Source: Pseudomonas kairouanensis (GTDB lineage: Bacteria; Pseudomonadota; Gammaproteobacteria; Pseudomonadales; Pseudomonadaceae). From it: a DNA stretch of 64,000 nt. Both the position numbers and the translations under genes were made by a program. A model generated the notes under the pieces. The model was not told where the DNA came from and searched no databases. It saw only the letters and a program-made list of their open reading frames with translations. The stretch is from the NCBI RefSeq assembly GCF_004682055.1, contig NZ_QUZU01000022.1:1-64000 (forward strand), given 5' to 3'. Position 1 is the first letter of the stretch, and each line of letters starts with the position of its first letter. Shown one piece after another: positions 33,672-42,172 of the stretch.

Positions 33672-34460
33672 CTAGATGGCAATCTTCAATACCGCAGGCT
33701 CGGCCCGCACTGGCAAGCGCCGCACGTTAGCCTCCGCCCCACGCACCGCTGGAGCATCCACTTCCACGCCCAGCAACCCCAGCAACCGCGCGCGAATGGC
33801 CTGGAACCCTTCCTGGCCGGTGTCCCGCGCACGCGGCAGGTCGATGCGCAGTTGTTCGGCAATCTTGCCGTTCTCCAACACAATCACCCGATCCGCCAGC
33901 AGGATCGCCTCGTCCACATCGTGGGTCACCAGCAACACGGCCGGCGTGTGTTTGCGCCACAGTTCGATGATCAGGCGATGCATCTTGATGCGGGTCAGGG
34001 CGTCGAGGGCGGCGAAGGGTTCGTCGAGCAGCAACAACTTGGGTTCGCGCACCAGGCCACGGGCCAGGGCCACGCGTTGCGCTTCGCCGCCGGACAGGGT
34101 CGCCGGGTAGGCGTCCAGGCGGTGGGCCAGGCCGACTTCGGTGAGGGCCTGTACCGCCCGCTCCTTGGCATTGGCAATGCGCAGGCCCAGCACCACGTTT
34201 TTCCAGGCGCGCTTCCAGGGCATCAGGCGTGGCTCCTGGAACACCGCCGCACGCGCCGTGGGCACCCGCAGTTGGCCGCTGTCGATACTGTCCAAACCTG
34301 CCAGGCTGCGCAGCAAGGTGGTCTTGCCCGAGCCACTGGCGCCGAGCAAGGCCACGAATTCACCGGGAGCGATGTCCAGGTCCAGGCCATCGATGACCCG
34401 TTGCTCGCCGAACTGGCGCACCACATTGCGCAGTTGTACGGGCGCTTCAAATGCCGACAT
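33672..34460 (-). CDS. Sulfonate/taurine-type ABC transporter ATPase (SsuB-like)
   Basis: ATPase of 262 residues with Walker A GASGSGKTT, signature LSGGEAQR and Walker B LLLLDEPFAALD. The family (SsuB/TauB/NrtD) drives uptake of sulfonates, taurine or nitrate. The ATG lies one base after the permease stop, with GAGGAACTGAT as ribosome site, so the pair is coupled. No binding-protein gene is adjacent; a sulfonate-binding protein is encoded at 46685. Sulfur-scavenging neighbours make a sulfonate substrate likely. Confidence 0.9.
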   Translation of the reverse strand: MSAFEAPVQLRNVVRQFGEQRVIDGLDLDIAPGEFVALLGASGSGKTTLLRSLAGLDSIDSGQLRVPTARAAVFQEPRLMPWKRAWKNVVLGLRIANAKERAVQALTEVGLAHRLDAYPATLSGGEAQRVALARGLVREPKLLLLDEPFAALDALTRIKMHRLIIELWRKHTPAVLLVTHDVDEAILLADRVIVLENGKIAEQLRIDLPRARDTGQEGFQAIRARLLGLLGVEVDAPAVRGAEANVRRLPVRAEPAVLKIAI

Positions 34461-34461
34461 A

Positions 34462-35283
34462 TCAGTTCCTCACAAAAGATGGGCGCCAGGCCAGGGCGAA
34501 ACGTTCAAGGGTGCGGATCAAACCGTCGATCAGCAGGCCCAGCACGCTGTAGATCAGCAGGCAGATCACGATGACGTCGGTGCGCATGAAGTCCCGTGCG
34601 TCACTGGCCAAAAAACCAATACCGGCGGTGGTGTTGATCTGTTCGACAAACACCAAGGCCAGCCAGGAGATGCCCAAGGCGTAGCGCAGGCCAACGAAAA
34701 ACGAAGGCAGCGAGCCCGGCAAAATCACATGCCAGATCAGCTCGCGACGGCTGAGGCCCAGGGTGTTGGCGGCCTCGATCAATTTGGGGTCGATATTGCG
34801 GATGCCGGCGAACAGGTTGAGGTACACGGGAAAGGTCGTGCCCACCACGATCAGGGCGATCTTGGTGAATTCACCAATGCCGAACCACAGGATAAACAGC
34901 GGCACCAGGGCCAGGGACGGGATGGTGCGCACCATCTGCATGGGCGAGTCGAGGATCACTTCACCGCGCTTGGACAAGCCGCTGATCAACGCCGCCGCCA
35001 CACCGATGCTCACGCCGATACTCAGGCCGAACAACGCGCGCTGCAGGGACACCAGCAGGTGCTTGCCCAGCTCGCCGGAGACGATCATCGCCCACAACGT
35101 GCCGCCGATCTGCGAGGGTGCCGCAATCACCCGTGCGGGAATCCAGCCCAGTTGCGAGGCCAGCTCCCACAGCAGCAACAGCACCAAGGGGCTGACCAGC
35201 CGTAGCAACGCGTCCGGCGTGCGCCATGTGCGCGTGGCCCTGGGTTGAACCTGGGGCTTATTGATGGAGAACGTCTCGGTCAT
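34462..35283 (-). CDS. Sulfonate/taurine-type ABC transporter permease (SsuC-like)
   Basis: Inner-membrane protein of 273 residues with about six helices and the binding-protein-dependent permease loop EAANTLGLSRRELIWHVILPGSLP. MVRTIPSLALVPLFILWFG is typical of SsuC/TauC. It is first in a two-gene operon with the ATPase. Its start region is AT-rich and diverges from an FMN monooxygenase gene across 256 bases, an arrangement expected for CysB-type sulfur control. Confidence 0.9.
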   Translation of the reverse strand: MTETFSINKPQVQPRATRTWRTPDALLRLVSPLVLLLLWELASQLGWIPARVIAAPSQIGGTLWAMIVSGELGKHLLVSLQRALFGLSIGVSIGVAAALISGLSKRGEVILDSPMQMVRTIPSLALVPLFILWFGIGEFTKIALIVVGTTFPVYLNLFAGIRNIDPKLIEAANTLGLSRRELIWHVILPGSLPSFFVGLRYALGISWLALVFVEQINTTAGIGFLASDARDFMRTDVIVICLLIYSVLGLLIDGLIRTLERFALAWRPSFVRN

Positions 35284-35415
35284 CAGGCTGCTTCCTTAAT
35301 TAAGACTCGACCCCATGCTAATCGCATAAAAAATGGCTGTGAAAGTCTTTTAAGGAATAAACTAATACGTGCAAAATGCAAATTACTGATACATCAAACA
35401 ATTAATGATTCAACA

Positions 35416-35440
35416 TTTTAATAATTAGGATAGAACCAAA
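35416..35440 (+). promoter_or_regulatory. AT-rich promoter block shared with the sulfonate-binding gene
   Basis: TTTTAATAATTAGGATAG followed by AACCAAA matches the block at 46551-46575 in 21 of 25 positions by hand count. Each lies about 46 bases before the shared CCGACCCC leader motif, suggesting a common promoter or activator site. Confidence 0.5.
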
Positions 35441-35486
35441 CGGCATTTTACAGGCCCGCCCCCTGCCCCTACTTTGGACGCGAATA

Positions 35487-35510
35487 ACCGACCCCCTGCC
35501 CGGAGGAGGT
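35487..35510 (+). promoter_or_regulatory. Leader motif, copy 1 of 3 (sulfur genes)
   Basis: ACCGACCCCCTGCCCGGAGG plus AGGT lies 30 bases before the FMN monooxygenase ATG. Two related copies precede the TauD-type and sulfonate-binding genes. The function is unknown; the position in the untranslated leader suggests RNA-level or transcriptional control. Confidence 0.55.
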
Positions 35511-35539
35511 GCCCATCCCGTACCAGACAAGGACAGACC

Positions 35540-36622
35540 ATGAGCATTGAATTCATCGGCTACATCGGCGGCCACCACGCGTCCGAGATCCACCCGCGCA
35601 GCGGCCCTACCCTGCAACCGGACTATGTGGAAACCGTGGCCCGCGCCCACGAAGAGGCCGGTTTCGACCGTGCGCTGGTGGCCTTTCACTCCAACAGCCC
35701 GGACAGCACGCTGATCGCCTCCCATGCCGCCAGCGTCACCAAGAAGCTGCAATTCTTGATCGCCCACCGCCCAGGGTTTGCCCAGCCCACTTTGGCAGCT
35801 CGTCAGTTCACCACCCTGGATGTATTCAACGGCGGCCGCACGGCGGTGCACATCATCACCGGCGGCGACGACCGCGAACTGCGCGCCGACGGCAGCCATA
35901 TCGGCAAGGACGAGCGCTACGCCCGCACCGACGAATACCTGAGCGTGGTGCGCCAGGAATGGACCAGCGAGCAGCCGTTCGATTTTGAGGGCACCTACTA
36001 CCAGGTCGAAGGCGCGCACTCCACGGTGAAATCGCCGCAGCAGCCGCATATTCCGCTGTACTTCGGCGGCTCCTCACCGGCCGCGATTGCAGTGGCCGGC
36101 AAGCACGCCGATGTCTACGCACTGTGGGGCGAGACCTACGAACAAGTGCGTGAAATCGTCACCCAGGTGCGCGCCGAAGCCGCCAAGCATGGGCGCACGA
36201 TTCGCTTCAGCTTGTCGCTGCGGCCGATCCTCGCCGAGACCGAAGAACTGGCGTGGGCGCGGGCGGACAGCATCCTGCAACAGGCCACTGAATTGGCTGA
36301 GAAGAATGGCTTTGTGCGGCGCGAACCGCCGAATGAAGGCTCACGCCGGTTGCTGGCGGCAGCGGCGCAAGGGTCACGGTTGGATAAGCGTTTGTGGACT
36401 GGGATTGCCGGGTTGCTAGGGGCGCAAGGCAACTCCACGTCACTGGTGGGCACTGCCGAGCAAGTGGCCGAAGCGTTGGTGGATTACTACGACCTGGGGA
36501 TCACCACGTTCCTGATTCGTGGCTTTGATCCGTTGAACGATGCCATCGACTACGGCAAACGGCTGATCCCCCTCACCCGCCAACTGATCGCAGAGCGCGA
36601 ACAGGCCAAGCAGGTCGCTTAA
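35540..36622 (+). CDS. FMN-dependent alkanesulfonate monooxygenase-like (LLM class)
   Basis: Flavin-dependent monooxygenase of 360 residues of the SsuD/luciferase-like group, which releases sulfite from sulfonates using reduced FMN. Typical segments: EAGFDRALVAFHSNSPDSTLIA, LIAHRPGFAQPTLAARQFTTLD, NGGRTAVHIITGGDDRE and YFGGSSPAAIAVAGKHADVYALWGE is characteristic in part. ATG 35540 follows AAGGA at seven bases; an upstream frame adds 22 unsupported residues. It diverges from the SsuC/SsuB-like transporter genes. Whether alkanesulfonates or another organosulfur compound is used cannot be told. Confidence 0.9.
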   Translation: MSIEFIGYIGGHHASEIHPRSGPTLQPDYVETVARAHEEAGFDRALVAFHSNSPDSTLIASHAASVTKKLQFLIAHRPGFAQPTLAARQFTTLDVFNGGRTAVHIITGGDDRELRADGSHIGKDERYARTDEYLSVVRQEWTSEQPFDFEGTYYQVEGAHSTVKSPQQPHIPLYFGGSSPAAIAVAGKHADVYALWGETYEQVREIVTQVRAEAAKHGRTIRFSLSLRPILAETEELAWARADSILQQATELAEKNGFVRREPPNEGSRRLLAAAAQGSRLDKRLWTGIAGLLGAQGNSTSLVGTAEQVAEALVDYYDLGITTFLIRGFDPLNDAIDYGKRLIPLTRQLIAEREQAKQVA

Positions 36623-36642
36623 ATCAAGAACACCACAAAACC

Positions 36643-36675
36643 AAATGTGGGAGGGGCAAGCCCCCTCCCACTTTT
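36643..36675. terminator. Compact REP hairpin between convergent genes
   Basis: GTGGGAGGGG-CAAG-CCCCCTCCCAC stem with AAA before and TTTT after. It looks like a REPIN that lost its centre. Located between convergent genes, it could end transcripts in both directions. Confidence 0.65.
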
Positions 36676-36712
36676 GATCTTCCACATTTTTAGATCTTCA
36701 TTAGACTCAAGG

Positions 36713-37507
36713 TCAGTTTTTGTAGTCGGTATCGGTGCGCTCCAACTGCCGCACCAGCGCATTCCAATGCCGCGCCACGCCTGGGCCTTCGCCACTGGAA
36801 TGAGCCTTGGCCTGCTGCTCGACCTTCTCCACCACCTCCTGGGGTGGGAAGATCAATTCCGCATTCCCCGCCGCTTGCGCCGCCACCTGGATATTGCAGG
36901 CGCGCTCAAGCTGTTGCAGTTGCTGGAAGGCATGCTCAACGCTCACACCCGCCGTTAACAAACCATGGTTACGCAGGATCATCACGCTCTTGTCGCCCAG
37001 GTCCGCCACCAGGCGCTCGCGCTCGTCCAGGTCCAGGGCGATGCCCTCATAGCCGTGGTAGGCCACGCGCCCGGAAAACCCGATGGAGTGTTGGGAGATC
37101 GGCAGCAAGCCGTCCTTCTGTGCCGACACCGCGATGCCGTCGCGGGTATGGGTGTGCAGCACGGCTTGCAGGTCGTGGCGCGCGCCGTGGATAGCGCTGT
37201 GGATCACATAACCTGCGTAGTTGATACCCAGGCCGGTGGGGTCATCGACGATGGTGCCGTCGAGGTCGACCTTGACTAGGTTGGACGCGCTGATTTCATC
37301 GAACAACAGGCCAAAGGCGTTGATCAGGAAGTGCTCCTCCGGGCCCGGCACACGGGCAGAGAAGTGGGTATAGATGTGGTCGGTCCACTTGTAGAGGGCC
37401 GCCAGGCGATAGGCGGCGGCCAGCTTGACGCGCACTTCCCATTCTTCTGGAGTAACGCGTTGGCGAACATTGTTGGAAACGCTGGAAATCGAGGTGACGC
37501 TGCTCAT
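36713..37507 (-). CDS. Class II aldolase/adducin-family protein
   Basis: Protein of 264 residues of the zinc-dependent class II aldolase/adducin family, which includes fuculose-phosphate aldolase and related enzymes. Zinc-type residues are visible in LHTHTRDG (His, His) and ILRNHGLLTAG (His), with YTHFSARVPG as the N-terminal substrate loop. The substrate is unknown. It sits between the sulfonate monooxygenase and a LysR gene, behind a palindromic repeat, and may process a sulfur-containing sugar or a carbon product; that is speculation from context. Confidence 0.87.
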   Translation of the reverse strand: MSSVTSISSVSNNVRQRVTPEEWEVRVKLAAAYRLAALYKWTDHIYTHFSARVPGPEEHFLINAFGLLFDEISASNLVKVDLDGTIVDDPTGLGINYAGYVIHSAIHGARHDLQAVLHTHTRDGIAVSAQKDGLLPISQHSIGFSGRVAYHGYEGIALDLDERERLVADLGDKSVMILRNHGLLTAGVSVEHAFQQLQQLERACNIQVAAQAAGNAELIFPPQEVVEKVEQQAKAHSSGEGPGVARHWNALVRQLERTDTDYKN

Positions 37508-37636
37508 GGCAAAACTTCCTGGATGGCCTTAAGGTCTTCCAGACAAGCCTAGGGGATGCAAAAAAATAATAAAAAGCACATTTTAATCTAAGCTAATTAT
37601 TATTTTTTTTCATAACCAGACCTCACACAAAACACT

Positions 37637-37735
37637 GTAGGAGCGAGCTTGCTCGCGAAAAACCCACAGCCGCCGCGTTCATCCAGAAAGCTCGCGTTAT
37701 CGTTGGCGTCTTTCGCGAGCAAGCTCGCTCCTACA
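37637..37735. repeat. REPIN (TGTAGGAGCGAGCTTGCTC class)
   Basis: A second class of inverted arms: TGTAGGAGCGAGCTTGCTCG and its inverse, TTTCGCGAGCAAGCTCGCTC plus CTACA, around a short centre. The same class recurs at 49713. Confidence 0.88.
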
Positions 37736-37740
37736 CAAGG

Positions 37741-38646
37741 TCAGGCAGCGTCGCGAATCTTGTGCAACGAAGCCGCCACCAACTTGCCAAACGCATCCAC
37801 CGGCCCCTGCAAGTTGCCCAGAAAATGCGGGTAGATCAGCCACAAATCCATCACCGGCTTGAAGTCCTTGAGCGGCATTACCGCCAACTGCTCACGGTGG
37901 GCACTGCGCTCCAGCAGCGGGCGTGGCACCAGGCCCAGGCCCAGACCGTCCGCCACCAAGCCCAATTGCAACTCGGTGCCGAAGGTCTCAAGGTTCACTC
38001 GCAAGGCCAGCCCCTGGTCGGACAAGGTGCGCTGCAAGCCTGCACGGAAACCGCAGCCATCCGGGTTCAGAATCCAGCCGTTCTGGTACACATCCGCCAG
38101 CTTGCATGGCTTCTTCGGCAACTGCGCTTTAGCGCATACCACCACCAACTCCATCTTGCCGATGGACTCGCCAATGATGTTGTCCGGGAAGATCTTGCCC
38201 GCCGGGAACAACGCCGCCGCCGCATCCAGCTCGCCGCGCTCGATCTTGCCCACCAGTTGGCTGCCCCAGCCCGTGGCCACTTGCGCACGCAGGTCGGCGT
38301 ATTCGGTGCGCAAATGCTTGAGCGCATCCAGCAGCACCACATCGCCGATGGTCTGCGGCACACCCAGGCGCAACAGGCCGGTGGGGGGTGCGTCGGTGGC
38401 CACCAGTTCACGCAGCGCATCCATCTCGCGCAGGATCAGCCGGCACTGCTCGTACACACGGGTACCGATGAGCGTAGGCTTGAGGGGCTTGGTATTGCGG
38501 TCGAACAACTCCACTCCCAGGGCCTGCTCAAAGTTCTGCACGCGACGGGTAATGGCCGGCTGGGTCAGTTGCAACGACTCGGCGGCATGGCTGATGGACT
38601 GGCAACGAATCACTTCGACAAAGGCATCGATATCGTCAATTTTCAT
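37741..38646 (-). CDS. LysR-family transcriptional regulator (sulfur region)
   Basis: Regulator of 301 residues. The N-terminal winged helix is seen in MKIDDIDAFVEVIRCQSISHAAESLQLTQPAITRRVQNFE and the C-terminal effector domain contains LRLGVPQTIG and LGLGLVPRPLL. ATG 38646 was chosen as it begins the helix-turn-helix domain directly; a longer frame adds 25 residues. It diverges from the thiol dioxygenase operon across a 213-base AT-rich gap, the usual layout when a LysR protein controls the neighbouring gene, so it is the likely local controller of sulfur genes. Confidence 0.9.
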   Translation of the reverse strand: MKIDDIDAFVEVIRCQSISHAAESLQLTQPAITRRVQNFEQALGVELFDRNTKPLKPTLIGTRVYEQCRLILREMDALRELVATDAPPTGLLRLGVPQTIGDVVLLDALKHLRTEYADLRAQVATGWGSQLVGKIERGELDAAAALFPAGKIFPDNIIGESIGKMELVVVCAKAQLPKKPCKLADVYQNGWILNPDGCGFRAGLQRTLSDQGLALRVNLETFGTELQLGLVADGLGLGLVPRPLLERSAHREQLAVMPLKDFKPVMDLWLIYPHFLGNLQGPVDAFGKLVAASLHKIRDAA

Positions 38647-38859
38647 TTGGGCCGCACATAGAGAACAGTCATTAAGATGTGCGCCAAGCATAGTTGCAGG
38701 AACGCGGTCTGGATAGCCCACGCTGTGATCGATAACGTCTAACCCTAGTCGGAGCAGTTCTAAATTACCTTAAGCTATAAGCTAATCATTAAAAAATAGC
38801 ATATTAACTATAAACATTATGCTTATATAAGCTCAAGAACACCGACCAATGGAATTGCC
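38647..38859. promoter_or_regulatory. AT-rich divergent promoter region
   Basis: The gap between the LysR and thiol dioxygenase genes. From about 38760 it becomes strongly AT-rich and contains near repeats (TTAAGCTATAAGCTAATCAT, then TAGCATATTAACTATAAAC), a plausible LysR operator and promoter area. No exact site can be fixed by eye. Confidence 0.45.
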
Positions 38860-39471
38860 ATGACCCAGGCCAAACACCCCGAAAGACTGCGAGCCTTTAT
38901 TGGCGCCCTGGCGGAATTGATCGACGGCAATCCACGCGAAGGCGACCTGCTGCACCGTGGCGGCAAGCTACTGGCGCAACTGGTCAGCCACGATGATTGG
39001 CTCCCCGACGAATTCGCCCAACCCAACCCCGAGCGCTACCAGCAGTTTTTGCTGCATGCCGATTCGCGCCAGCGCTTCAGTATCGTCAGCTTTGTGTGGG
39101 GGCCAGGGCAAAGCACACCCATTCATGACCACCGGGTGTGGGGCCTGATCGGCATGTTGCGCGGAGCCGAATTGTCCCAAGGCTTTGAACGCGCCCCCGA
39201 CGGTAGCCTGGTGGCCGAAGGCAAGCCGATCCAGCTGGTGCCGGGCCAGGTGGAGGCGGTGTCGCCCAAGGTCGGCGACATTCACCAGGTAAGCAACGTG
39301 CACAGCGACCAGGTGTCCATCAGCATCCATGTGTATGGCGCCAATATCGGTGCCGTGCACCGCGCGGTGTACCAGCCGGACGGCAGCGAGAAGCTGTTTA
39401 TCTCCGGTTACTCCAACGCCTTCCTCCCGAATATCTGGGATTTGTCCAAAGAAAAGAGCCCTGCCCTATGA
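38860..39471 (+). CDS. Thiol dioxygenase (cysteine/3-mercaptopropionate dioxygenase family)
   Basis: Iron cupin enzyme of 203 residues that oxidises a thiol to a sulfinate. The iron ligands are visible as PIHDHRVWG (two His) and a third His in DIHQVSNVH, with the cupin turn FVWGPGQSTPIHDH. Bacterial members often prefer 3-mercaptopropionate over cysteine, so the exact thiol is open. It overlaps the following rhodanese gene by four bases (ATGA), and the two probably act together on thiol and sulfane sulfur. It is divergent from the LysR gene. Confidence 0.9.
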   Translation: MTQAKHPERLRAFIGALAELIDGNPREGDLLHRGGKLLAQLVSHDDWLPDEFAQPNPERYQQFLLHADSRQRFSIVSFVWGPGQSTPIHDHRVWGLIGMLRGAELSQGFERAPDGSLVAEGKPIQLVPGQVEAVSPKVGDIHQVSNVHSDQVSISIHVYGANIGAVHRAVYQPDGSEKLFISGYSNAFLPNIWDLSKEKSPAL

Positions 39472-41051
39472 CCACCGTATCCACCCGCAGCTTTGCCCAG
39501 ATTCGCCAGGCCCTGTTGGACCATGAAGAAGTCGCTTTGGTGGACGTGCGCGAGGAAGCGCCGTTTGCCGAATCCCACCCGCTGTTCGCCGCGAATATCC
39601 CGCTGTCCAAACTGGAGTTGGAGGTGTACTCGCGCATCCCGCGCCGCGATACCCAGGTCACCCTCTACGACAACGGCGAAGGCCTGGCTGCCCGTGCGGC
39701 CGAACGCCTGGTCGCCCTCGGTTACACTCAGGTCAGCCTGCTCGACGGTGGCCTGGACGGTTGGCGCAAGGCCGGTGGTGAGCTGTTTATCGACGTGAAC
39801 GTACCGAGCAAGGCGTTTGGCGAACTGGTGGAAAGCGAGCGTCACACGCCGTCCTTGGCCGCAGAGCAAGTACAAGCCCTGCTCGACAGCCAAGCCGACG
39901 TGGTGGTGCTCGACGCCCGCCGTTTCGACGAATACCAGACCATGAGCATCCCCACCGGCATCAGCGTGCCCGGTGCCGAACTGGTGCTGCGCGCCCGTGA
40001 ACTGGCGCCCGACCCGGCCACCCGCATCATCGTCAACTGCGCCGGGCGCACCCGCAGCATTATCGGCACCCAGTCGCTGATCAACGCGGGCGTGGCCAAC
40101 CCGGTATCGGCCCTGCGCAACGGCACCATCGGCTGGACGTTGGCCGGGCAGAAACTCGCCCATGGCCAGTCGCGCCGTTTTGCGCCGACCTCGGAGGAAC
40201 ATCGCCAGGTGGCCGCAGCCGATGCCCGTCGCGTGGCCGACAAGGCCCGCGTCGGCCGCGCCAGCCTCGCCGATCTGCACGGCTGGCAGCAGGACGCCAC
40301 GCGCACCACCTACCTGTTCGATGTACGCACCCCCGAAGAATTCGAAGCCGGCCACCTGCCAGGCGCACGCTCCACACCGGGCGGCCAACTGGTGCAGGAA
40401 ACCGACCACGTCGCCAGCGTGCGCGGTGCACGCCTGGTGCTGGCCGACGACGACGGCGTGCGCGCCAATATGTCCGCGTCCTGGCTGGCCCAGCTGGGTT
40501 GGGACGTGCATGTACTCGACGGCCTGGAGCCTGCGCAGTTCAGCGAAAAAGGCGCCTGGGTCGCGCCGGTGCCTGCGCCACCCCAGGCCGAACTGATCAG
40601 CCCCCACACCCTGGCCGACTGGCTGGGCCATGGCGACACTGTGGTGCTGGACTTCACTGCCAGCGCCAACTACGTCAAGCGTCATATCCCCGGTGCCTGG
40701 TGGGCCTTGCGTGCGCAGTTGCCCGCGGCCCTGGCCAAAGCCCCCGCGGCCCAGCGTTACGTGCTGACCTGCGGCAGCAGCCAACTGGCGCGCCTGGCGG
40801 TGGCCGAAGTCGAAGCCATTACCGGCAAACCGGTGTTCCTGCTGCAAGACGGCACCGCCGGCTGGATCAACGCCCAACTGCCGCTGGAAGAAGGTGAAAC
40901 CCACCTGGCCTCGCCACGCATCGACCGCTACCGCCGCCCGTACGAAGGCACCGACAACCCCAAGGAAGCCATGCAGGCCTACCTGGACTGGGAATTCGGC
41001 CTGGTCGACCAGTTGGCCCGCGACGGCACCCACGGTTTCTACGTGATCTGA
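39468..41051 (+). CDS. Rhodanese-related sulfurtransferase with four rhodanese domains
   Basis: Protein of 527 residues built from four tandem rhodanese-like domains (about 8-105, 128-225, 265-355 and 377-470). Domain 2 has an active-site loop NCAGRTRS with Cys191 and domain 4 has TCGSSQLAR with Cys435. The equivalent positions in domains 1 (LYDNGEG) and 3 (LADDDG) lack Cys, so active and inactive domains alternate. Such proteins transfer sulfane sulfur to acceptors such as thiols. It is translationally coupled to the thiol dioxygenase gene upstream and followed by a TauD-type gene. Confidence 0.9.
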   Translation: MTTVSTRSFAQIRQALLDHEEVALVDVREEAPFAESHPLFAANIPLSKLELEVYSRIPRRDTQVTLYDNGEGLAARAAERLVALGYTQVSLLDGGLDGWRKAGGELFIDVNVPSKAFGELVESERHTPSLAAEQVQALLDSQADVVVLDARRFDEYQTMSIPTGISVPGAELVLRARELAPDPATRIIVNCAGRTRSIIGTQSLINAGVANPVSALRNGTIGWTLAGQKLAHGQSRRFAPTSEEHRQVAAADARRVADKARVGRASLADLHGWQQDATRTTYLFDVRTPEEFEAGHLPGARSTPGGQLVQETDHVASVRGARLVLADDDGVRANMSASWLAQLGWDVHVLDGLEPAQFSEKGAWVAPVPAPPQAELISPHTLADWLGHGDTVVLDFTASANYVKRHIPGAWWALRAQLPAALAKAPAAQRYVLTCGSSQLARLAVAEVEAITGKPVFLLQDGTAGWINAQLPLEEGETHLASPRIDRYRRPYEGTDNPKEAMQAYLDWEFGLVDQLARDGTHGFYVI

Positions 41052-41066
41052 TCACCCCTGACTCAC

Positions 41067-41087
41067 CTGCACCCACACCGGGTGCAG
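41067..41087 (+). other. Hairpin ahead of the TauD-type gene
   Basis: CTGCACCC-ACACC-GGGTGCAG, a perfect 8-bp stem, begins 16 bases after the rhodanese stop. It has no T-run but could attenuate or protect the message. It precedes the leader motif at 41096. Confidence 0.5.
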
Positions 41088-41095
41088 ACTCCACA

Positions 41096-41120
41096 TCCGA
41101 CCCCTCTCCAGGCGGAGGCT
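41096..41120 (+). promoter_or_regulatory. Leader motif, copy 2 of 3 (sulfur genes)
   Basis: TCCGACCCCTCTCCAGGCGG followed by AGGCT, 27 bases before the TauD-type ATG. It includes a CTCC-AGGC-GGAG mini-hairpin shared with copy 3. Confidence 0.55.
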
Positions 41121-41146
41121 GAACCCACACACGAGAGGACACCCGC

Positions 41147-41977
41147 ATGACCCTGCATATCACCCGCCTGGAACCCACCATCGGCGCCGAAATCGCCGGC
41201 ATCGACCTGCGCCAGCCGCTGACCGCTGCCCTGCGTGACGAACTGCGCCACCTGCTGCTCACGCACAAGGTGCTGTTCTTTCGCGACCAGGCCATCAACA
41301 CCGAACAGCAAATCGCATTCGCCAAGGAATTCGGCGAACTCTACGTGCACCCCACCACCCAGCAGAACGACCCGACGCTGCCCCAGGCCCACCTGATCGA
41401 GGCCCAGGACGAACGCAAGCTCTACGGCCCACGCATCAGCGGCCGTTGGCACACCGACACCAGCTGGCTGCTGCAACCCACCCTCGGCGCTGTGCTGCGC
41501 GCGGTGGACTTGCCGGAAGTGGGCGGCGATACCCTGTGGGCCGACGCAGGCGCGGTATACCGGGCGCTGCCGGATGAACTGCGCGCAGAGATCGACACCC
41601 TGCATGTGGTGCACGACTTCAAGAAATCCCTGGACAAGGTTGGCTACGACTACCCGATTCTCGCCCACCCGCTGGTGCGCACCCACCCGGAAACCGGTGA
41701 AGACGGGCTGTTCATCAACTTCTCCCAAAACCCCTCGGTGATCGGCTGGACACCCCAGCAAAGCAAGCAATTGATCGACCGCCTGCTGCTGGAATTCAAC
41801 AAGCCCGAGCACCAGGTGCGCTTCAAATGGCGCCCCGGTTCGGTAGCGTTCTGGGACAACCGCTCGACCCTGCACTACCCGGTCTACAACTACGGTGACT
41901 ACCCACGTCGCATGGAGCGGGTGCTGATTGCCTATGACGATATTCCGCATCGGGTAAGAGCCGCTAACGCCGCCTGA
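41147..41977 (+). CDS. TauD/TfdA-family 2-oxoglutarate dioxygenase (taurine/alkylsulfatase type)
   Basis: Iron and 2-oxoglutarate-dependent dioxygenase of 276 residues. The metal triad is visible: His and Asp in RWHTDTSW and distal His in STLHYPVYNY, with the 2-oxoglutarate-binding Arg in YPRRMERV. TauD and AtsK-type members release sulfite from taurine or sulfate from alkyl sulfates. GAGAGGA lies before the ATG. Its setting among sulfonate transport and oxidation genes fits an organosulfur substrate; which one is open. Confidence 0.92.
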   Translation: MTLHITRLEPTIGAEIAGIDLRQPLTAALRDELRHLLLTHKVLFFRDQAINTEQQIAFAKEFGELYVHPTTQQNDPTLPQAHLIEAQDERKLYGPRISGRWHTDTSWLLQPTLGAVLRAVDLPEVGGDTLWADAGAVYRALPDELRAEIDTLHVVHDFKKSLDKVGYDYPILAHPLVRTHPETGEDGLFINFSQNPSVIGWTPQQSKQLIDRLLLEFNKPEHQVRFKWRPGSVAFWDNRSTLHYPVYNYGDYPRRMERVLIAYDDIPHRVRAANAA

Positions 41978-42024
41978 CCCACCCTTTTTCAACCCCTCAC
42001 AGATCCCCCAGTGCATGCGATCCC

Positions 42025-42114
42025 CTGTGGGAGGGGGCTTGCTCCCGATTGCGGTACATCAGCCAGCCCATCAGTGACTGACACGCCGCCATCGGGAGCA
42101 AACCCCCTCCCACA
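42025..42114. repeat. REPIN (GGGGGCTTGC class)
   Basis: Paired inverted arms with a slightly decayed right arm (GCAAACCCCC for GCAAGCCCCC) lie between the TauD-type and receptor genes. Confidence 0.88.
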
Positions 42115-42172
42115 CTGACTGCATTCACAGGTGGAGATCTGCGGCGTTCTCTCGTCTTTCGGAAACAGCCCC

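Noticed and set aside
39408..41033. 541-codon open frame on the minus strand
   Set aside because: Antisense to the rhodanese gene, without plausible start signal or domain.
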